From Kiritimatiellia bacterium (GTDB taxonomy: Bacteria > Verrucomicrobiota > Kiritimatiellia > JAAZAB01), in NCBI GenBank assembly GCA_028718125.1, contig JAQUMN010000010.1, positions 45,269-109,268 of the forward strand: 64,000 nucleotides of DNA, written 5' to 3'. The notes beneath the pieces are model-generated. The model was not told the origin of the DNA. It did no database searches and saw nothing but the letters and a program-made list of their open reading frames with translations. The stretch's first letter is position 1; each line of letters begins with the position of its first letter. The position numbers and the translations under genes are program-made. This document shows positions 1 through 7,067 of this stretch, piece by piece.

Positions 1-1235
1 GGGTTTTGAGGCCATTCGCCGCCGAGCTTGGGGTCATACACGGAAATTTCGGCGCCGCTATAGCAGGCGAGCCACAACTTGCCGTCATGCCAGGCCGTAC
101 CGGCCACCTGTCCGCCATGAAACTGGCAGGGATGGATATTGCGGCCTTTGCCTGAGGAGGTATCCACCTGCTGAAACGACATATTGATGAACGTGGTTGT
201 AAACACCAGAGCTCCATCCGTCGGCTGAAGATACTGGACGTGTTGATAGCCATAGTTGTCGAGTTGGGTGATGAGCTTGGCCGATCCATCCGTTTCATAC
301 CGCACAAGTTGGCCGAACAGACTTAACCCCAGCAATCGTCGCCGGGGAAGGGCACAGAACATTGCCGAGGTGATATTTCCCAGCCTGGGGCAGAATTGTT
401 CGAGGTACTTTCGCCACCGGCAGTTGTCAGCAATGACATATAGCGGGCCGCCATCGGTATGATAGGCGAAGAGGCGCCCGTCCCCGTAATCGCGAAACGT
501 CTGCCATCCGGCCGGGCGCGGGTCGGGATAAGGCAGGGGCTCGGTGTCACGGCAATCGGGATAGGAGACCGTATCGATCCGTTCATTGTGCGGAAAGGCG
601 AGCCGTCCATCAGGCAGGAACGTCAGCGACTGGCTGAACCCGCCCTTGACGGCGGAGGGCTGAAAACTTTGGCGCATTCCCGTGCGCGGGTCGAGGCGGA
701 TCAACTCGGCGCCGGGGACTCCGATTGGGAGCACCACGCATCCGTCGGAAGCGGCGCGCGGGTTATGGCAATAGAGATTGCCGTGTTGGCTGACTGGAGC
801 GAACATGTTCGCGACACAGCGCTTCTTTGTATCATAGACCATCACCTCCCCCTGTACCGGATTGCCCGAGCTCTCGCAGACCAGAAAACCGTCCGAAGTG
901 ATGGCGGCGCCCCAGTTGATTACCTTCAGCGGTATGGGCTGGACAAAGTCGTATTCGCCCTTGTCTACATCAATACGGGTGATAATGCCGCCGGTGTGAA
1001 TGGCCCAGGCAAAACCATTCTCCACAGCCGGCGTAAAGGAGTATGAACCTAGCCCGCCTTCGGGATAAGGGATGACCTGCGCATGTCCCTCGGCATCAAA
1101 GAGATGTATCGCTCCGCCCCAGGTGGCGCAGAGATAACGAGTTTCACCCCGACGTGTGCGCACGGGTACCATAGACACATTGATGAACGTCAGTAGCGTC
1201 TTGGGAATGGGGCTGAATCGAACATCAGGCGTCAT
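1..1235 (-). CDS. Partial beta-propeller-like protein (C-terminus beyond window edge)
   Basis: An open minus-strand frame of 411 codons starts at the ATG at 1235 (MTPDVRFSPIPKTLL) and runs off the left edge with no stop. It has no signal peptide or membrane segment. It contains regularly spaced blade-like units of the type SDGFLVCE, LPDGRLAFP, YGDGRLFAYHTDGG and HDGKLWLACYSG, which is the rhythm of NHL/SMP-30/YncE-like beta-propellers. Many blades contain Trp and a DG turn. The ligand cannot be told. Proteins of this kind in PVC bacteria often act in carbohydrate or lactone metabolism or as sensors, but that is only family knowledge. Neighbours give no help: a broken gene lies upstream. The frame is uninterrupted, so it looks like a live gene. 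Confidence 0.7.
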   Translation of the reverse strand, partial: MTPDVRFSPIPKTLLTFINVSMVPVRTRRGETRYLCATWGGAIHLFDAEGHAQVIPYPEGGLGSYSFTPAVENGFAWAIHTGGIITRIDVDKGEYDFVQPIPLKVINWGAAITSDGFLVCESSGNPVQGEVMVYDTKKRCVANMFAPVSQHGNLYCHNPRAASDGCVVLPIGVPGAELIRLDPRTGMRQSFQPSAVKGGFSQSLTFLPDGRLAFPHNERIDTVSYPDCRDTEPLPYPDPRPAGWQTFRDYGDGRLFAYHTDGGPLYVIADNCRWRKYLEQFCPRLGNITSAMFCALPRRRLLGLSLFGQLVRYETDGSAKLITQLDNYGYQHVQYLQPTDGALVFTTTFINMSFQQVDTSSGKGRNIHPCQFHGGQVAGTAWHDGKLWLACYSGAEISVYDPKLGGEWPQN

Positions 1236-1331
1236 AATTTTTATCCTCGCATTCGTATTCGTCACAGTCTGGTTCAGCAAGACCGAGCCAACGGCATCGT
1301 CAGAATAATATGCCCGCTCAATAAATATATA

Positions 1332-1587
1332 TTAGTCGATCTCGCCTACGGCCAAATTGTCGTAGTGAATCATGCCGCCCGGAACGTTCCACGCCGTTGT
1401 ATAGAGCCGAATTTTCACCGCATATCCAGCCTCTTCCGGCGCGGATACCCCAGATTGAAATTCCGATATATCAAGAGAATTAAACGGCTTCTTTATAAGC
1501 AGTTAATTGGACACGATAAATATAGTGTTGAGCGCGGCATCCACTGTGCGACTGGAGAACCAGTAACTGTCGATTTCCGCGTCCGCG
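1332..1587 (-). pseudogene. Remnant of a secreted concanavalin/LamG-like protein C-terminus
   Basis: The minus strand read from about 1587 gives AEIDSYWFSSRTVDAALNT, then an in-frame TAA at 1505-1503, then a second stretch ending in PGGMIHYDNLAVGEID and a TAA at 1334-1332. The ending with YDNLAVGEID resembles the last beta strands of LamG or PEP-CTERM-associated jelly-roll domains. The 5' side is cut off where a dispersed inverted-repeat half-element begins at about 1590. No start codon or Shine-Dalgarno is present. It is read as a decayed fragment. The domain assignment rests on a short motif and is weak. Confidence 0.45.
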
Positions 1588-1589
1588 AG

Positions 1590-1671
1590 ATATCGGGCGT
1601 AGCGCGGCAAACCCGTAGACGGCCCAAGATCGCCGCCGCCTGTCTCGAACCAAATTCACCACATTGCCGGA
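1590..1671. repeat. Half copy of the long inverted-repeat (LIR) element
   Basis: The sequence AGCGCGGCAAACCC ... CCCAAGATCGCCGCCGCC ... TCTCGAACCAAATTC matches the right half of the full elements at 41795-42009 and 45132-45309. The left arm is missing. It lies between the pseudogene fragment and the stop codon of the hydrogenase maturation protease gene. Confidence 0.7.
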
Positions 1672-1684
1672 GGGAAGGGCATTA

Positions 1685-2152
1685 TCAGGCAAGCGCGCCC
1701 AGCTCGGCCGCCAGTTGGTCAACCGCCGTCTTAACCAACACGCTCAGCGGTTGATTCATTTCTACCTGGGCGGGCTGGATGCCCAGAATAAACACATGGA
1801 CAGCCATGCGCTGGTGCAAATAATCGCAGGTCATCCGCAGTGAAAGCGCGTGGCTGGATAGTCCCCCTCCTGTGATCTGGTCGGAAGTAAACAGCCGGTA
1901 AGCGCCGGCTTCGCCGCCGAAATCCATGGCGTCCACCAGTAAAATGGTGTCAGGGGCAGCTTGGACGATTTTCTCAAGGTAGTTTTCTGGGGCCACGCCG
2001 GCATCCATGCAGCAAAGCCGACCGTGGCCCGTAAGACGATCAATGAGTTCCGGGCCGGCGCCATCGTCGCCCTTCAAACGGTTGCCGATGCCGACCACGC
2101 AGACCTTGCCCTTGAGGTTTTGCTTGAGGCCACCGGTAAGTATCTTATCCAT
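1685..2152 (-). CDS. [NiFe]-hydrogenase maturation endopeptidase (HycI/peptidase M52 family)
   Basis: This protein is a M52 protease that trims the C-terminus of the hydrogenase large subunit after Ni-Fe insertion. The N-terminal signature VVGIGNRLKGDDGAGP is the M52 motif with its metal-sensing Asp. A second Asp (DAGVAPENY) and a conserved His (GGGLSSHALSL) follow in the expected order. The length is about 155 residues, normal for HycI. The ATG at 2152 is preferred over an in-frame TTG at 2164, since neither has a strong ribosome site. It is the last gene of the hydrogenase locus, and its substrate is probably the large subunit at 9220-10434. That subunit carries DPCYCCTER, and HycI of E. 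coli is known to cut after an Arg at the equivalent place in HycE. Confidence 0.9.
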   Translation of the reverse strand: MDKILTGGLKQNLKGKVCVVGIGNRLKGDDGAGPELIDRLTGHGRLCCMDAGVAPENYLEKIVQAAPDTILLVDAMDFGGEAGAYRLFTSDQITGGGLSSHALSLRMTCDYLHQRMAVHVFILGIQPAQVEMNQPLSVLVKTAVDQLAAELGALA

Positions 2153-2194
2153 GAAAAACTGCAATAATAAACAAGAAAAGAAACCGGCACATTA

Positions 2195-2302
2195 CCCGCG
2201 AAACACGCGAAAGGACGCGTCGTTCCATAGGTAGATCCGCCTATGGCAAAAAAAAGAAAATATTTTTTTAATATTTAACATCCCTTTCGCGTGTTTAGCG
2301 GG
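2195..2302. repeat. Widely spaced inverted repeat between protease and ferredoxin genes
   Basis: The arm CCCGCGAAACACGCGAAAGG (2195-2214) is matched by its reverse complement at 2283-2302 with 19 of 20 bases. The arms flank about 70 bases that are very A+T-rich in their second half. It could form a long cruciform or an mRNA hairpin inside the operon. No T-run follows, so it is not a classical terminator. Confidence 0.6.
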
Positions 2303-2400
2303 CAAATTCTCTGGGTTGTGGGCACGGCCGCTTTAGATCGGTCACCGGAGTTCCTTATCCTTCTTCGCCGTTCCGGCTTCGAAGGATTCCGCAGGATGCT

Positions 2401-3012
2401 TCACACCGCGAGCGCGGTCTTGCGCCGGCATTTCGGGCATTGGATGCTCACCCGCTGTGAACGAACGGTCTTATCCGCGGTGATTTTGATCCCCTCGCTC
2501 ACCAGGGCCAGTTCGCGCGTCGAGACGAGCATGAGCGTGGGATTGGTGAAAGCCAGCGGTCCGAGACGCCGGATCAACCATCGCAGCTGATCGACAGGCG
2601 CAATCACTTCGCCGCAGCATTCGCAGAGCAGCAGGTCCTTCTCCACCTTTTCTTCAAAATCCGCACTTGAAAAACTGACGTAGTCATACTCATTGGAAAG
2701 TTTTATGCCTTTTTCGGTCGGGCAATACCGCTCACACTGGCCGCACTGGATGCAGGTGTCCATGTGCTGGACCAGTCGGCGCACGGGCCGTTCCTTGTTC
2801 ATCTCATCAATCAATGTAATGGCATCGGCAGGACAGACTTCGGCGCACGCCCCGCAGCCGATGCAATCGTCCTTGTGATAGCGCGGCCGGCCCCGGTACT
2901 GCTTAATGGGCTCATACGGCGCGTAAGGAAACTTGGTGGTAAAAGGCCGCGAGAAAAGCGACATGATTGCCAGCTTCAGTATCCGGAATTGAAATAGGCA
3001 GGGGAGTTTCAT
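2401..3012 (-). CDS. Two-[4Fe-4S] ferredoxin-type hydrogenase subunit (MbhN/EchF/NuoI-like)
   Basis: This is an electron-transfer subunit of the membrane hydrogenase, expected at the cytoplasmic face between ferredoxin or the flavin module and the small subunit. Two ferredoxin motifs are seen, CIGCGACAEVCP and CIQCGQCERYCP. An N-terminal amphipathic stretch (LAIMSLFSRPFTTKFPYAPYEP) is typical of NuoI-like proteins. Further CECCGE and CPKCRRK pairs near the end are possible extra metal sites and are unusual. Its ATG overlaps the mrpG stop as ATGA (3012-3009), which suggests translational coupling. An alternative start lies at 2964. At about 203 residues it is longer than many EchF proteins because of the Cys-rich C-terminus. 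Confidence 0.85.
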   Translation of the reverse strand: MKLPCLFQFRILKLAIMSLFSRPFTTKFPYAPYEPIKQYRGRPRYHKDDCIGCGACAEVCPADAITLIDEMNKERPVRRLVQHMDTCIQCGQCERYCPTEKGIKLSNEYDYVSFSSADFEEKVEKDLLLCECCGEVIAPVDQLRWLIRRLGPLAFTNPTLMLVSTRELALVSEGIKITADKTVRSQRVSIQCPKCRRKTALAV

Positions 3013-3371
3013 GCGTGGTCCTGGTCCGTCGATTTTTTGGGGAAGTCTTCCTCATACCGATTAACAACGCTTTTCTCCCAGAGCTTGACGCCGAACGAAT
3101 AGGCGCCGTGGGCCAGCGCATGAGCGGCGGTGGGGGCGGTGATCAGAATGAATACCATGCAGATGATGCAGCGTGCGCTCAGTTGCGCCGAGTGGAGGAA
3201 ACCGGACGAGATCATGACGCCGATCATCACCATACAGGTTCCCATGGTGACGCACTTGGTGGAAGCCTGCAGGCGATTATATATGTCGGGCAGCCGGATC
3301 ATCCCGATGCAGCCCAACACATTGAAGGCCAGACCAACCGCGATGAAGATCATTCCTGTGACGCTATTCAT
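3009..3371 (-). CDS. mrpG: Mrp/Mbh antiporter subunit G-like
   Basis: A small three-helix membrane subunit of Mrp-type cation/proton antiporters and of Mbh hydrogenases. The sequence GLAFNVLGCIGMIRLPDIYNRLQAS is the MnhG/PhaG signature, with GMIRLPD at about residues 22-28. It is 120 residues, normal for the family. It overlaps mrpF by 8 bases upstream and the ferredoxin gene by 4 bases downstream, so it sits firmly in the operon. Confidence 0.9.
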   Translation of the reverse strand: MNSVTGMIFIAVGLAFNVLGCIGMIRLPDIYNRLQASTKCVTMGTCMVMIGVMISSGFLHSAQLSARCIICMVFILITAPTAAHALAHGAYSFGVKLWEKSVVNRYEEDFPKKSTDQDHA

Positions 3372-3624
3372 CGAATCCTCGTCCTTCCAGATGTTTGGCC
3401 AGCGCGATCGTGCCGATAAAGCTGAGAATCGCCCAGGAAATGCCGATATCCATATAAAACACCTCGCCGGTTTTCAAGGACAGCAGCGCCGTAAAGCAGA
3501 CGACCACAATCCCCAGGATGTCGATGGCCATCGCACGGTCCGGGGCAGTTGGACCGCGGCCCACGCGATATAGGCACATGCCGCAACAGGCCAGCAGAAC
3601 CAGATATGCAAAAATAAAAAACAT
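3364..3624 (-). CDS. mrpF: Mrp/Mbh antiporter subunit F-like
   Basis: An 86-residue protein with three hydrophobic helices. The segment YRVGRGPTAPDRAMAIDIL is the MnhF/MrpF signature (GPtapDRvvAlD). It belongs to the Mrp module of the hydrogenase complex in the cytoplasmic membrane. It overlaps mrpG and follows mrpE after 30 bases. Confidence 0.9.
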   Translation of the reverse strand: MFFIFAYLVLLACCGMCLYRVGRGPTAPDRAMAIDILGIVVVCFTALLSLKTGEVFYMDIGISWAILSFIGTIALAKHLEGRGFDE

Positions 3625-3654
3625 TTTATCCTTCCCCCGGGAAAATCACAATTT

Positions 3655-4170
3655 CTATTCCATGATCCTTTTGATGAGCCACTCAAAACGGCGGACAATA
3701 TACCCGGTGGCACCATCCACATCGGTGGCCTTCACATTGATCCAATGGACATAAAGGTCACCGTTTTCTTCCGCGTGGACCGTCAGCGTGCCGGGGGTCA
3801 AGGCAATGGCGTTGGAAAGCATGGCAATCCCGGCCCTGGTTTTCAGCGTGGTCTTCACTTTGACGATGCCGGGGTGAATCGGCATGGCCGGATGGATAAT
3901 CCGGTAGGCCACATCGAAGTTGGCCTTGATGACATAAAACACAAACACCCCGGCATAGACCACGAACCAGAAGAGACGCACGGGATTGATCCAGACCTTG
4001 AATCCTTCCGGTATACTATGCCGCATGATCAGCACCACCAGCAACGCCACAATGACTCCCGGAACAAGTTCCATGGCCGCAAGGTGGACCCGCCCGCCCG
4101 TCACGGCAAACGGCCAGACGAGCACGACCCACAGCAGGAGCAGCAATAAAAACATGGCAGCTTGTTTCAT
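3655..4170 (-). CDS. mrpE: Mrp/Mbh antiporter subunit E-like
   Basis: MnhE family membrane subunit. The start MKQAAMFLLLLL at 4170 is chosen because GAAGA precedes it and it lies 4 bases after the mrpD stop; an earlier in-frame start would overlap mrpD by about 50 bases. Two N-terminal helices are followed by an amphipathic domain with RIIHPAMPIHPGIVKVKT and LSNAIALTPGTLTVH, the typical MnhE C-terminal motifs. Length is about 171 residues, normal for the family. Confidence 0.9.
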   Translation of the reverse strand: MKQAAMFLLLLLLWVVLVWPFAVTGGRVHLAAMELVPGVIVALLVVLIMRHSIPEGFKVWINPVRLFWFVVYAGVFVFYVIKANFDVAYRIIHPAMPIHPGIVKVKTTLKTRAGIAMLSNAIALTPGTLTVHAEENGDLYVHWINVKATDVDGATGYIVRRFEWLIKRIME

Positions 4171-4174
4171 TCTT

Positions 4175-5662
4175 CTATATTCCCATCCCGCAGCCGGCGG
4201 TCGGCCCGGCCCAGGCGCTGAGCGCATCCACCGCCGGCGCTATCAGGCACGGAGTCCTGAATCCGGTCAGAACCAGCAACGTCAGGACAAAACACAGCGC
4301 CGCCAACAGGAGCATGGCCGTCCGCATCAACAACGGCACCTCCGTGGCGTGCACAGTGACCGGCTTGGATTCATCATAAAAAGCGTGTTTCAGCATTTTC
4401 AATACGGCCACCAGCGTCACCAGACTCATCACGACCGCGGCCAGGGCCAGCCAAGGGTGCCCGCTTTCAATACAGGCCAGCACAATGATCAGTTTGCTCC
4501 AAAACCCGTTGAGTGGCGGAATGCCGGAGATCGCCATAGAGCCCAGCAGCGCCATATTGGCCGTAAACGGCATTTTGCGACTTAGTCCCCCGAGATGCCT
4601 GAGATCACGACTGCCCGTTGCATATTCCACCGCGCCGGCATTGAGAAACAGGAGCGACTTGAATACCGAGTGATTCAGCATGTGGAAAAGGGCGCCGGTC
4701 AGTCCCAAGGGCGTGCCCAATCCCAACCCAACGACAATATAGCCGATTTGACTGATACTGGAATAGGCCAGCAGACGTTTCATATCCCACTGCCCTATGG
4801 CCAGAATACCACCCACAATCATGGATACTACGCCAAACAGGCGCAAGATTGAAAGCAGGTCGGGAACCAATTGCACGGTGAACACATTGAAGATCAGCCT
4901 GCTCAACACATAAATTCCTGCGGTTTTGATCACCACCCCCGAAAGCAGGGCGGAAACCGGCGCCGGAGCCGCCGGGTGCGCGTCGGGCAGCCAGGCATGG
5001 AAGGGAATGAGCGCGGCTTTCAAGCCGAACCCGCAGAGAAAAAGACCAAGGGCAACGGTAATCGGGGTATTCATACCGCCCGCAGCGAGCTTCACCGCCA
5101 TTTCGGCCATGTTGAGGGTGCCGAGAATTGCATAGAGCAAAGCAATGCCGATGAGAATGAAAGCGGAGGCCACCGTGCCGAGCACGGCATATTTAAAGGC
5201 CGCTTCAAGCTCATCATGTTCGCACCCGAAGGCCACCAGCGCATACGAACTGATCGCCACGATTTCCATGAAGATATACAGGTTGAACAGGTCGCCCGTG
5301 AGCACGATGCCGTTTAACCCCGCGATCAGGCAGAGGAAAAGGCTGTAGTACCTGAGCTTGGAAGTGTATTTAGCCATGTACTGGACGGAAAATATGGCCA
5401 TGGCCAGGCCGATGGTATTGATTGTTACCAGCATCAACGTGGTCAGGCCATCCAGCCGCAGATCTATTCCCAGGTGCGTCCCCCACCCTCCCAGGTGATA
5501 AACGCCGGCCTGGCCGATGGTCAGGAAAGCCATTGCCGCCAGCACGGCCATGACGGCATTCGCCAGCAAGTCGGGAACCCACTTCAGCGTCAACGAAACC
5601 AGCGGGATGAAGAAGGCCGCGCCCAGCGGAATCGCGACAAAAAATATGAGTGCGTTTTCCAC
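4175..5662 (-). CDS. mrpD: Mrp/Mbh antiporter subunit D-like (NuoN/NuoM family pump)
   Basis: A 495-residue polytopic proton/ion-translocating subunit with about 14 helices. Features seen are MEIVAISSYALVAFG in helix 5, with the conserved Glu of the channel, FHAWLPDAHPAAPAPVSALLSG (the family signature with Lys and His of the half channel), and a downstream LAYSSISQIGYIVVGLGLG. Together with the NuoL-like protein at 7064-8986 it forms the ion-pumping arm. It is 1 base from mrpC and 4 bases from mrpE. Confidence 0.93.
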   Translation of the reverse strand: MENALIFFVAIPLGAAFFIPLVSLTLKWVPDLLANAVMAVLAAMAFLTIGQAGVYHLGGWGTHLGIDLRLDGLTTLMLVTINTIGLAMAIFSVQYMAKYTSKLRYYSLFLCLIAGLNGIVLTGDLFNLYIFMEIVAISSYALVAFGCEHDELEAAFKYAVLGTVASAFILIGIALLYAILGTLNMAEMAVKLAAGGMNTPITVALGLFLCGFGLKAALIPFHAWLPDAHPAAPAPVSALLSGVVIKTAGIYVLSRLIFNVFTVQLVPDLLSILRLFGVVSMIVGGILAIGQWDMKRLLAYSSISQIGYIVVGLGLGTPLGLTGALFHMLNHSVFKSLLFLNAGAVEYATGSRDLRHLGGLSRKMPFTANMALLGSMAISGIPPLNGFWSKLIIVLACIESGHPWLALAAVVMSLVTLVAVLKMLKHAFYDESKPVTVHATEVPLLMRTAMLLLAALCFVLTLLVLTGFRTPCLIAPAVDALSAWAGPTAGCGMGI

Positions 5663-5663
5663 G

Positions 5664-6011
5664 CTATCCTTTCAACCTCCGCATTTCGGTAATATCAAAT
5701 GTTCCGTAGCGCTCGTACAACCTGATACAAATGGCCACCATCAGGAACAGCATGCCGAGGTTGATCATAATGGCGGTCAGGACCAGCGCTTGCGGCAACG
5801 GATCAACACCGGTCACCGCGAGAGTTGCCGCGGTCATGCCCTGCTCCAGGATCGGCGCGCATCCGCCGCTGCGGTATCCGATCAACACGAGGAGCACGTT
5901 GATTCCATATTCGATAATCGCCAGGCTGATTACGATTTTAACCACGTTTTTCTTAACCACCACGCCGTACAGGCCGATCGCGATCAGGACCAGGCAAAGT
6001 GCGTATTCCAT
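5664..6011 (-). CDS. mrpC: Mrp/Mbh antiporter subunit C-like (NuoK family)
   Basis: A 115-residue protein with three helices. The first part, ALCLVLIAIGLYGVVVKKN, and the segment LPQALVLTAIMINLGMLFLMVAICIRLYERYGT match MnhC, where the LTAIVI motif contains the membrane region homologous to NuoK. Here a Met-Ile-Asn-Leu replaces the usual VIG. It sits between mrpB and mrpD with gaps of one base. Confidence 0.9.
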   Translation of the reverse strand: MEYALCLVLIAIGLYGVVVKKNVVKIVISLAIIEYGINVLLVLIGYRSGGCAPILEQGMTAATLAVTGVDPLPQALVLTAIMINLGMLFLMVAICIRLYERYGTFDITEMRRLKG

Positions 6012-6012
6012 T

Positions 6013-6504
6013 TTATGACCTCCTTTGCCGAAGCATTCTTCTTTTCCCGTCCTTGACCGTCACATGCACGGCCGACGTAACGGAAAAGACCACATAAATC
6101 AACATGCTTACCACGAGCGCCAGGGCAAGGTCGTATATGTATATCGCATTTTTCTCAAAAAAAGACCGGATGCCGGCATGGCCGGCACCCAGGAAATCCC
6201 TGAAAAAGGCCCCTTCCCGGCAGGCACCCGCAACGGTGGCGGCCAGGAAGATCAACGCGCCGACACTGGCCAATTGCGCGGCAACGGTCTTGCTCAGTAG
6301 TTTCATTCCGGCATGCTGACCTTCGGCCAGCGTGAAGAGAATAAATGCGCAGGCAATAATAATGCCACCCGCAAATCCGCCGCCGGGGGTCTCATGGCTG
6401 TGGAGCACAAGATACACGCCAAAAAGAAAAATAAAACCCTTCAGCCAACCGGTTATCGACTTGGCCACCAAATCCATGCCTTCGCGCTTGATAAGATCAC
6501 TCAT
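6013..6504 (-). CDS. mrpB: Mrp/Mbh antiporter subunit B-like
   Basis: MnhB-family membrane subunit of about 163 residues with four helices. The motif HSHETPGGGFAGGIIIACAFIL at about residues 35-56 is the hallmark of this family. Its ATG overlaps the end of the DUF4040 gene as ATGA. The basic C-terminal tail (VKDGKRRMLRQRRS) is expected on the cytoplasmic side. Confidence 0.9.
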   Translation of the reverse strand: MSDLIKREGMDLVAKSITGWLKGFIFLFGVYLVLHSHETPGGGFAGGIIIACAFILFTLAEGQHAGMKLLSKTVAAQLASVGALIFLAATVAGACREGAFFRDFLGAGHAGIRSFFEKNAIYIYDLALALVVSMLIYVVFSVTSAVHVTVKDGKRRMLRQRRS

Positions 6505-7067
6505 ACGGCATCAGCCTCCGAATCTTTCTCCTTCTGATCCTTTTTAGCCGGCCAGCGCAAAATGGCCAGTGCGCCGAGAACCGCGCAGAAGATAACGGCA
6601 ACCTGGCCGAGCGCATCGAAGTTCCGGTAGCCGAGGATCAGCGCCGTGATCACGTTCTTGGCCCCGGTCTGTTCTGCGCCGCGCGCAAGATAGGAAGACG
6701 ACGGAGTGTTGGCCATGCGGTCCATTACGGCTTGCCCGAGCGCCGGAAAATCATCGAATATCTTGACCCCAATGACCAGAAAAACCAGGATCATGGCCAC
6801 CGTGACGGTCAGTCCGAAAAACTCGCGATCCCCGGTCACGGAGGTGAGGTCGCGATTGATCGTGGCGCGGATCAGGACAATCAGGCACAGCGCCTCAACC
6901 ACCAGCTGGGTAATAGCCAAGTCCGGCGCCCCCAGGAAAAGGAATGCAATGGAAATCAAGAACCCGACGGCGCCCACACAGACGATGGACGACAACAAGT
7001 TTGTGGTCTCAATGGCAATAATCGCGCCAATGATCATCAGCACCAGCAATATGGCAAACAGGCTCAT
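6501..7067 (-). CDS. DUF4040 membrane subunit, MbhD plus MbhE-like
   Basis: About 188 residues and several helices. The N-terminal part (MSLFAILLVLMIIGAIIAIE, then LFLGAPDLAITQLVVEALCLIVLI) is the DUF4040/MbhD domain, which corresponds to the C-terminal end of MrpA. The C-terminal part (VTALILGYRNFDALGQVAVIFCAVLGALAIL) is the MbhE-like element that in other organisms is the end of MrpA or a separate gene. The ATG at 7067 overlaps the stop of the NuoL-like gene (ATGA), which supports this start over one 36 bases upstream. It probably bridges the NuoL-like pump and MrpB. Confidence 0.87.
   Translation of the reverse strand: MSLFAILLVLMIIGAIIAIETTNLLSSIVCVGAVGFLISIAFLFLGAPDLAITQLVVEALCLIVLIRATINRDLTSVTGDREFFGLTVTVAMILVFLVIGVKIFDDFPALGQAVMDRMANTPSSSYLARGAEQTGAKNVITALILGYRNFDALGQVAVIFCAVLGALAILRWPAKKDQKEKDSEADAV

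Noticed and set aside
459..1046. Plus-strand open frame of 195 codons opposite the first gene
   Set aside because: The minus strand carries an unbroken 411-codon frame with beta-propeller units; the plus frame has no family-like motifs and is its shadow.
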